The notes beneath the pieces were generated by a model. It made no database searches, had not been told where the DNA came from, and saw only the letters and a list, made by a program, of their open reading frames with translations. The translations under genes were made by a program, and so were the position numbers. Positions 57,387-64,000 of a DNA stretch of 64,000 nucleotides are shown here, piece after piece (position 1 is the first letter of the stretch; each line of letters begins with the position of its first letter). This DNA is from JAMXLO01 sp963749575. Its GTDB lineage: Bacteria; Pseudomonadota; Alphaproteobacteria; Acetobacterales; Acetobacteraceae. The stretch spans positions 248,001-312,000 of the forward strand of contig CAVVNM010000023.1 of the NCBI GenBank assembly GCA_963749575.1, given 5' to 3'.

Positions 57387-58890
57387 TGTGGCCATGACAC
57401 CCGCTGCGCCACTGGCGGAGCTGCGGCACCAACCCACTGCCACGGCCCAGGAGGCCCTGGCTCGCCGAGCCGTTCAGCGCCGCGCGGTGTCATGGCCCCC
57501 CAGCTCGTTGTGAGAGCATGTGCGGCGTTGCTGCACGATCTGACGTCGCCTCCCGGCGCCGCTTGTCGGCCAGGATCTCCATCCCCACCCCGGCACAGCG
57601 CCATGCCGGCCAGGACCGCCCCTTGCTCACAGCCCGGCACGAACTGTACCAGCTGGCCCGCCACTCCAGCACACGGCGGTGGAGCCGTCAGACCGCGATT
57701 GGACGCCGGTCGCGGCGGATGCTCAATCCGAAGCGCAACACCGTCATCCATGCCGAGAACCACGCTTTCCGGTTCGGCCAACGCGCTGCTTTCCCGTCCC
57801 GGCCTGACCATGCATTGGCCACGGCGCGCAACGTAGGGGAAGCGAGCAGCGCAGCCATCCGGAGCCACGTGCAGCGCCCACTCCGGTGCTAGCATGGCGA
57901 GGAAGGCGAGCACCGTACCTTTCCCCGAAGTGAGCACCGTGGCATGCTCCGGATCAGCCGGTGGACAACGCCGCCACCGGGTATCCGGACAAACAGGAGG
58001 TGCTGGATAGAACATCGGTCGTTACAAAAAATGCGAGCTGCAACTTGCCATTCACCGGATCGCCCGTGGATCTTCAGCCGCGCTGCCGGACATGGCTCAA
58101 GGAACCGCCGCACCGCGGCGCGAACGCGTTGTTCCCTAAGGACCCGAGCCTGAACAACCGAATCGGCTGGCGCAGTGGCAATCCGTTCACCCGTCATGCC
58201 GCAGTGGGTCGGCATCCAAGTCTTTCCTTGTTGTGATCAGCAAGACGTGGATGGCGGGCCTTCGTCCGCCATAACGGGGTGGGTATCGCCCGCGCGGCAT
58301 GTGAAGCAGTTATCCCGCGTCGGGTCCTAAGCGCGCGTTGGTGCCCGATCTGCCGCATCTAACGCGCTGACGTGACCGACCACGGCAGGGCCGGACAGTC
58401 AGGCCGGATCGCCTGCTTGCGCGCCGGCGCATGAGGCCGGGTCACAGGCGCGCTACAGCCGCTTTTCCGCGCCAGCTGCGCCCACTGCGTGGTGTGGCGC
58501 GCCCCACAGGGCCGGGGCTACCCGTTTTCGGCACGGGGGCTGGGCGGTATCGTCGCCGGATGGACGAGCCACCTCGCAAGCTGACGGGCGCGCGAAATCC
58601 GCGCTCAGCGAGGCGGCGTGGGCGGCGCGACCGAGGGCGCTTCGGAAGACGCTGCTATAACACGGCCGCCACCGCAGTGGCGATGTCGTCTCGGCGACGC
58701 TCGTTGATGGGCATAGCTCGGGTGTTCCTCGGTTGTGCCGAGGCCGCGCGGGCCAGGCGCGGGCACAAACATCCCCACGGCAACTTTTTGGAGGCAACTT
58801 TTAGGGGTTGCAAAAGAGGCCTAAGTTGAGGGAGACTGTGTTGTTCACGCAGCGAGTTTCTCCGGACCCCGGCCTCGACCGGATGTTCAT
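57387..58890. other. Long stretch without identifiable gene
   Basis: Frames on both strands are open for up to 300 codons but are rich in R, A, G and P and overlap each other. The most protein-like piece is plus strand 57961-58236 (DNAATGYPDKQEVLDRTSVV, SLNNRIGWRSGNPFTRHAA). Near 58779-58802 GGCAACTTTT is repeated directly with 4 bp between. Confidence 0.35.
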
Positions 58891-58891
58891 G

Positions 58892-58910
58892 GCCCGCCCT
58901 TCCGGCGGGC
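58892..58910. terminator. Hairpin with 7-bp GC stem
   Basis: GCCCGCC (58892-58898) pairs with GGCGGGC (58904-58910) over CTTCC; TATGGCATTT follows. It could terminate plus-strand transcription, but no plus-strand gene is certain before it. Confidence 0.35.
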
Positions 58911-59229
58911 TATGGCATTTCTAGGGTTCTCGGTCGGCAGGCTCCTACGCGCATCGCCGCAGGCGGCGGCGGTGGCAGCCTGTCACACGCAATCGCGTCG
59001 CTGAAGGCGCCAATATGACGAACAAAGGATACTGCGTTGCTACAGAACCCTCTGGACCCGCTCCACGATAGACAGCCATGCGGGCGCCGGACTTCAAGTG
59101 CCGCCTGTTTCTGGCGAACGGTCGCCTGGGCTGGGCTCGTCATCAGCGCTTGCGCGGCCGTGCTATTGGCTTTTGTTGCGGTGCACTGACGGGTGGCCTG
59201 AGCGCTGCGACCGTCGATATGGTCGGTGG

Positions 59230-59517
59230 TCAGCGCGGTCGGGGAATCCACAGTGCCAGCCAGTCGAACCCGACCGCCGAAAAGACCAGCAGATCGACGC
59301 CAGCAATGTGAGCGGTGTGATTACGGACACTGAGGATGGCCAGGAGCAAACCACCCACGGCCGGTATCGCCAAGACCAGCAGACCGAGCACACCGAACCA
59401 TGCCAGGAAACAGCCTACGCGCCGGTAACGACGCTCGATCAGCAGCCCGGCCAGGGCGACAAACAACAGGGGAATGGGTGGCACCAGCAGAGTGGTCGCC
59501 ACGTACTTGAACGGCAT
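59230..59517 (-). CDS. Short two-helix membrane protein, possible N-terminus of a DUF218/YdcF-like protein
   Basis: MPFKYVATTLLVPPIPLLFV, ALAGLLIERRYRRVGCFLAW, FGVLGLLVLAIPAVGGLLLA resemble the two-helix start of YdcF/ElyC-type proteins; the conserved VVLGG core is missing and the frame ends after LSVRNHTAHIAGVDLLVFSA. Either a truncated gene or an unrelated membrane protein. Confidence 0.45.
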   Translation of the reverse strand: MPFKYVATTLLVPPIPLLFVALAGLLIERRYRRVGCFLAWFGVLGLLVLAIPAVGGLLLAILSVRNHTAHIAGVDLLVFSAVGFDWLALWIPRPR

Positions 59518-59551
59518 TCGGCTTGGTCTCCATGGCGCCTCGGCGCGGCGG

Positions 59552-59870
59552 TTAGTCCGAGCCGCCCAGCCAGTCCAGCACATTGGCGAGGCCGTTCCGC
59601 AGGTCCACCTGCTCCGGCAATCCGAAGGTATCGCGCGCCAGGTCCAGCACCGAGGTGGCTACGCCGGTGCACACGTTGAACACCGGCGCATCCGCGGGCG
59701 CGAGGCGCATCGTCGCCAGCAGCGCAGTGACGACGTCGGCGACGTAGACGAAATCGCGCGTCTGGCCGGCGGCGCCGAAGATACGACCGGCGTGCCGCGA
59801 GAATGGGCTCGCAGGAGATCGAGATGACGCCTGACGCCGAAATAGGGCGACCACCGGGATGTGCGCTGCC
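59552..59870 (-). pseudogene. C-terminal fragment of a nucleotide-sugar epimerase
   Basis: In two frames: YFGVRRHLDLLRAHS region with SGVISISCEPILA, then GQTRDFVYVADVVTALLATM and FNVCTGVATSVLDLARDTFG, ending LRNGLANVLDWLGGSD. This is the substrate-binding end of UDP-glucose 4-epimerase-like SDRs. The Rossmann domain is missing; the fragment abuts the membrane glycosyltransferase gene. Confidence 0.62.
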
Positions 59871-59954
59871 CGGGCGCCATCGATTAGATTCAAGCTGTTC
59901 AGTGCGGCCGCCGCCGGGCAGCGCAGGAGGCACGGTGCCGGCTGGAAGCGCAGG

Positions 59955-61476
59955 TCAGTCGCGCACGCGGTAGACCCGGAACTGGTCTCGCTCGACAATG
60001 AGCTGCAGATTAGGTGGCAGGCTGGTCTGCAACGCCTCCGGGTTGATGACGACCACGTAGTCCACCTGCGCGAAGCCCGACGCCGGCAGCACCTGACCCG
60101 GCCGTGACACGTAATGCACGGGCGGGAACACCTCGTCCCGGAAGCCCGGCCCGAGCCGCAAAGGCTGCTGTCCGGCGTAGGTGAAGATGCTCGGCACGAG
60201 CGCGGACTTGTCTATGACCTCGTAGCAAATCGAGTGCGCCCATTCCGGGCGCATCCGGTATTGCAAGGCCGTGGTCACCGTCATCGAACCGATCCGTGCC
60301 CCGCGAGGAATTGCGGCCAGCGCTCCGCCCATTTCAGCCACAAACCGGTCGCCCTGGGCAAAAGCGTCCACGGTCGCTGCCGTCCGCACACCAAGCAGCA
60401 GACCAAGTGCGGTACCGGCAAAGAGCAGTTCCCGCCGACGTGGAGCTATCCATTCACCGCTGGCCGCAAGCAGCAGCATGGCGATGACCGGCAGCCTTAT
60501 CTCTGCATTGCCACCACTGGCGATCGCGCAAGGGACCACAAAGCATAACAGCGCCAGCGCGGCCAGCGGTAACCGCATCTCGCGGGCGACGCGAAACCGC
60601 CGGGTCCAGAACCCTGCCGCAAGCGCCAATGCGACGATCCCAACCGTCGCCACGTCGAGCCAGTCAACGTAATTGCGGAACGGGGCAAGTGGCATCGAGA
60701 TTAGGCGAGCCAGGAAGCTGCCGTAAATCATCGAAGTCCCCATAGGGGTTGGGCTGACGAACAGGAAGATCATCGCCGGCAGGACGAACTGTGCCGTCGA
60801 GCATTGAGCGCCAGCGAGCACCGCATAGTTCGATGCAGATGATCGTGACGGCGCAGGCACCGAACGCGAAGAGATGCGCGAAGAACAACAGCACCGCGAA
60901 GGGCACTGAGCAGATTAGCACGATCGGCAGCGGCCGGCTTCGTAGCCAGAGCCAGCCTGCAATACCCCAAAGCGTCAGGCCGAAACCCAACATGAGGTTG
61001 ACGAAGCCCCAGGCGAACGGTTCAGAGAACAGCGCGAGAAAACCGATCAGGCAGAACGGCTGCACGCGGCCATACAAAACCCGGCTCAATGCCGCCATGC
61101 CGGAGGCCAGCAACACCACGGTGCCGATCAAGCTCAAGCGGCCCGCCAGCAGTGTATTCAGCGCCAGCCCGAGGCCGTCGAATGCGAGGTTAGGGAGCGC
61201 CTGCCAATTCGGCTGATAGTAGGCATGGAGGAAAGGGTCGCTCGCCCAGTGGCCCAGGATGTAGACGCGGGCAAGGTGGTTCGGGTAATCAAGCAGAGCT
61301 GGCGTATCGGTGATCAGGAAAGGGAGGCACACAAGCAGCAGGAGGGTGGTGAAGGCGGCCCAAAATCCACTCCGCCCAGCGAGCGTGCCGGGCGCGTCGG
61401 CCGGTGCAGGGAGCTGCCGGTCATTGCACGATCCAGTGCCGGTTCCGACCAGCGGAATGAAGTCAGGCGGGTTCAT
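59955..61476 (-). CDS. Polytopic glycosyltransferase-like membrane protein, one frame break
   Basis: About 506 residues from MNPPDFIPLVGTGTGSCNDR. Helices begin FWAAFTTLLLLVCLPFLITD; the loop TPALLDYPNHLARVYILGHW holds acidic residues typical of GT-C enzymes (D...H). After a break near 60810 the second half continues VLPAMIFLFVSPTPMGTSMI, YGSFLARLISMPLAPFRNYV and ends with a soluble domain (QPLRLGPGFRDEVFPPVHYV, QLIVERDQFRVYRVRD). Role in transferring a lipid-linked sugar is likely but not proven. Confidence 0.68.
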
Positions 61477-61485
61477 ATCCAGCTG

Positions 61486-61640
61486 TCAACGAGATAGTTC
61501 CCGCACTCGGCTGAGGTGACCTCTGGCCGATGGCGGCGCAGACGTCATTCAGGGTACACCATTTGGTTTCGCGGATCAAAGTTTGAATTTGGCGAATCGG
61601 TTGAGTATTCCGAATGCGTCGCGAGATCTCTGCCTCGCGA
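61486..61640 (-). mobile_element. IS630-family transposase C-terminal scrap
   Basis: Frames combined: NRFAKFK, TLIRETKWCTLNDVCAAIGQ, then SPQPSAECGNYLVDSWI. They match the end of IS630 transposases (family pattern FAKLKxLLRxA, LWDAIGxLLDxFxPAECxNYF). Nothing else of the element is recognised on this side. Confidence 0.5.
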
Positions 61641-62117
61641 CGGTCGGCTGGTAGACGCGGCCTCACGAAGGAGGTGATACCGTACCCTCGACTGCGCCGT
61701 GAAGACCACGTCGCCTACGCACCAGGAAGGAGCAGGCTCAGGAACGACGCCAGTGAGCGAAAACGTAGCGTTGAACCCCTGCACAGGGCGCCGTTAACAA
61801 GCCGACAATGTCGGTGCCGACTTACCACGGCTTCACGACGTCCCTCGAGGTCGCTACGAAGTCAGTCCGATCGGTGCCGCACTGCGAGCAACAAAACCGC
61901 AGCTCCGCCAGCGGCACGTCGCCGCGCTGCGACCGGTATCGTCAGCGATGCAGATCGCGGTCAGCTTTTGTGACTTGTCCAGACCAACAGCGCCCGGATC
62001 GCGGCACTATCAGCAAGTCAGCCGGCCGCCGCGCGAGCCCCGCTCACCTTGCGCGGTGGAGCCGAGCGGCCGAAATTACGTGTCGCAAACCGGGCATGGC
62101 GCCCGAGGGAGAGCCGG
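61641..62117. other. Stretch without clear gene upstream of the secreted lectin-like gene
   Basis: Probably further decayed IS sequence plus the promoter region of the gene at 62118. GAGGGAGAGCC just before that start is its ribosome binding site. Confidence 0.35.
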
Positions 62118-63140
62118 ATGACCAATAGACGATCGACCATGGTTGCGTTGTGGGGGGGGCGCGCGTTACGGCGATGGGGCAAGCCTGCGGCCGGGCTGGC
62201 ACTTTGCCTGGCGATCGCCGGGGTCGCGCTGGCGTCACCGCCGACAATCGCCGTCTTCGACAAGCCGATCCCGAACAATCGCTTCCCCACCTACGTCAAG
62301 TTCGCCGCGGACCCAGGCAACGAAAACTTCTTCGCTGGCCAGGCGAACGTTGTTGGCATCCCGGCACCGACTGAGCGGCCATGGTTCGTGGCCGGATTCT
62401 TCAAGGCAGAGGACTTCGACAACTTCGGTGCGTTGGTGTCGTGGGGATGCCAGGACGACCGGGGCGCCGGACTCGCTGCAATCATTCTCACAGGCCATGG
62501 TGACGGGTATGCGTTGACTTCGTTCCAGTGGTCTGACGCCGACTTCGGGGAAAGCGGCTACGGGGGCCTCGCGGCAGCCCCGATGGAGTGGGCCAATGGC
62601 AGGCAAGGGTATCTTCTTGGCCAATGGTCGCACGTTGCCTTCGTCCAGACCGATCATACCAAATCCGTCATGGTCCTGGACGGGGTGGCTGGACCACCGC
62701 AGTCTACGCCCATCGCGTGGCCCAAGCCTCGTGGCGGGCGGCCGATGATGCTTGCCTTTGGCAGCTATTACTTCGGCTCCCCGTACACGGGACCTGCGGG
62801 TGGCCCCCTACCGCCCGCCGGCTCTTATACGCCTGGCATTCATCATAATTTCAATGGCGGCCTACGTGACTGGGTTATTGTCACTGGCGCCCCTGCCCCT
62901 GGTGAGTTGGAGCGACACCGCAACGGCGAGGACCCCATCGCTATCTGGGGAAAGGATCGCGTGTGGGGCTACTGGCACTTCACCAGTGATCCGCACATTG
63001 CGCCCCACATGGAGCCTGATATGTCGGGCCACGGCCGCAACCTGTCCTACTATGATGGCGGCAGTAACGCTGCGCGCCAATTGCCGGTGCGGGTTACGCC
63101 AACTTCGCCGGCGAAGCCAACACCAATCGTAACAAACTAG
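62118..63140 (+). CDS. Secreted concanavalin A/LamG-like protein
   Basis: Intact, 340 residues. A basic start (MTNRRSTMVALWGGRALRRW) and signal peptide (AAGLALCLAIAGVALA) precede a beta-rich mature part: FVAGFFKAEDFDNFGALVSW, GQWSHVAFVQTDHTKSVMVL, DGVAG (typical LamG/ConA jelly-roll strands) and GLRDWVIVTGAPAPGELERH, WGYWHFTSDPHIAPHMEPDM. The end is Pro/Thr-rich. LamG-like exported proteins bind glycans; this may act at the surface polymer made by the neighbouring genes. Unbroken frame. Confidence 0.68.
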   Translation: MTNRRSTMVALWGGRALRRWGKPAAGLALCLAIAGVALASPPTIAVFDKPIPNNRFPTYVKFAADPGNENFFAGQANVVGIPAPTERPWFVAGFFKAEDFDNFGALVSWGCQDDRGAGLAAIILTGHGDGYALTSFQWSDADFGESGYGGLAAAPMEWANGRQGYLLGQWSHVAFVQTDHTKSVMVLDGVAGPPQSTPIAWPKPRGGRPMMLAFGSYYFGSPYTGPAGGPLPPAGSYTPGIHHNFNGGLRDWVIVTGAPAPGELERHRNGEDPIAIWGKDRVWGYWHFTSDPHIAPHMEPDMSGHGRNLSYYDGGSNAARQLPVRVTPTSPAKPTPIVTN

Positions 63141-63411
63141 TGCTCCGACTTATTCGAAGGCGACAGGCACACTGGCCAATTTAGCTCAGATCGATAGCGG
63201 CGGATGCGGTCCAGCAAGATGGAGGTGAGGATAGGCGGCATCTACACCTTGGAGCGTCTCGCCGGTGAAGCCCTAGTCAGCCCACAAAGCACAGCCTTCG
63301 TGGTTCTCGTGGGCAGTGTCACGTGCGACCAAGACGTTGCAGACGATTTGGCCCAGCCGCCATCTGGCCAGGTTACCGCTGTAGCCGCCCGGTCGTGGCA
63401 TAACAACGGAC
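63141..63411. other. Intergenic region before the GT2 gene
   Basis: No supported gene; contains plus-strand open frames only in GC-biased composition. Confidence 0.35.
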
Positions 63412-64000
63412 ATGTCCGATTCGGCTACCTCGCTGACCAAGGTTCCCGTCACGCAACGCGGAGCGCCGACCCTGACCGTGGTGGTGCCCAGTTACAATGA
63501 GCTCCCCAACGTCGCACCGCTGATCGACCGGCTCGACGCCACCCTGTGCGGCATCGCCTGGGAGGTGGTTTACGTCGACGACAACAGCCCGGACGGCACC
63601 ACAGCCGAGGTCCGCCGTATCGCCCAGACCGATGCGCGCGTCGGCTGTATCCGCCCGCATCGGCCGCCGCGGCTTGGCCTCGGCGGTGATCGAGGGCGCG
63701 CTGTCGTCCTCGACACAGTACGTCGCGGTGATGGACGGCGACCTCCAGCACGACGAGACGAAGCTGCCGCAGATGCTGGCAGCGTTGCGCAGCGGTCAGT
63801 TCGACCTCGCCGTCGGCAGCCGGCACGTCGAGGGTGGAGATGCCGCGGGCCTCGCCGGCCGCTGGCGGCAAATCCTGTCTGACGGCGGCATCAGGTTGGC
63901 TCAGGCGTTCCTTCCGGTGCGGCTCACCGATCCGATAAGCGGCTTCTTCACGCTGCCGCGGCCGCTGTTCGAGACACTGGCGGCCAGCCTCACCGGGCAG
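63412..64000 (+). CDS. GT2 dolichyl-phosphate mannose synthase-like enzyme, partial at window end
   Basis: MSDSATSLTKVPVTQRGAPT, LTVVVPSYNELPNVAPLIDR, EVVYVDDNSPDGTTAEVRRI (catalytic DD), then a break near 63655 and ALSSSTQYVAVMDGDLQHDE (DGDLQH), FDLAVGSRHVEGGDAAGLAG, LPVRLTDPISGFFTLPRPLF. It is the DPM1/polyprenol monophosphomannose synthase family, a soluble or membrane-anchored donor-loading enzyme. The C-terminus lies outside the window. Confidence 0.85.

Noticed and set aside
57095..58015. Minus-strand open frame of about 300 codons
   Set aside because: No recognisable motif, Pro/Arg/Gly rich, and overlaps comparable open frames on the plus strand; not enough support for a gene.

Overview
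The window is about 64 kb of very GC-rich DNA from an alphaproteobacterium. The first 30 kb (BamB, Der, an Mla lipid-transport operon with a STAS-MlaE fusion, acyl-CoA genes, a PEP-CTERM haloperoxidase) fits Rhodospirillales, most likely Acetobacteraceae. That placement is inference from protein character; there is no rRNA or other marker here.

A feature that colours everything: single-base frame breaks occur in at least two dozen genes, including essential-type ones (bamB, mlaE/F, ABC ATPases). Proteins are readable only by switching frames, while others (der, mlaD, haloperoxidase, Bax-inhibitor protein, DUF4239 protein) are intact. The breaks go both ways (apparent insertions and deletions). 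I read most of those in the first 30 kb as consensus errors of a long-read or low-coverage assembly, not true pseudogenes. In the second half real decay is mixed in. Coordinates of broken genes cover the whole reconstructed gene.

Layout. 1-30 kb is ordinary chromosome: CnbZ-like RidA-fold enzyme (partial); Bax inhibitor-1 family protein; YbbA/YbbP-type ABC exporter divergent from an SGNH esterase-thpR pair; thiolase-DUF35 pair; EamA exporter; vanadium haloperoxidase-like PEP-CTERM protein; hybrid histidine kinase convergent with an MFS transporter; OmpA-like lipoprotein; DUF4239 protein; 3-hydroxyisobutyryl-CoA hydrolase-like enzyme; a solute-binding protein running by overlapping stop/start codons into mlaE-mlaF-mlaD-PqiC-type lipoprotein; YfgM-like protein-bamB-der-membrane protein; Ku (no LigD in view); and an NAD-dependent epimerase with a decayed partial copy of its 3' end on the far side of ku.

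A tRNA-Pro(GGG) gene at 30.12 kb marks an abrupt change. Downstream, 30.2-35 kb holds phage-like small genes, a DUF7227-like phage protein, a tRNA-like hairpin and a broken Z1-domain ATPase of a restriction-like conflict system. From 35 to 64 kb is a surface-glycan and secreted-protein island riddled with insertion sequences: polytopic glycosyltransferases, GT2 enzymes, a FkbM methyltransferase, a kinase-methyltransferase pair, secreted beta-helix/PKD and lectin-fold proteins, and IS110, IS1380, IS630, IS66 and IS1634-like elements or scraps. One IS630 copy is complete, with terminal inverted repeats and a TA duplication, and splits an otherwise readable gene.

No CRISPR array, rRNA, plasmid origin or clear complete defence system is visible. 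The most unusual signals are the secreted small-protein/beta-helix pair, the in-frame amber ORF, the tRNA-like minihelix, the possible kinase-methyltransferase fusion, and tiny membrane ORFs with strong ribosome binding sites beside FkbM.
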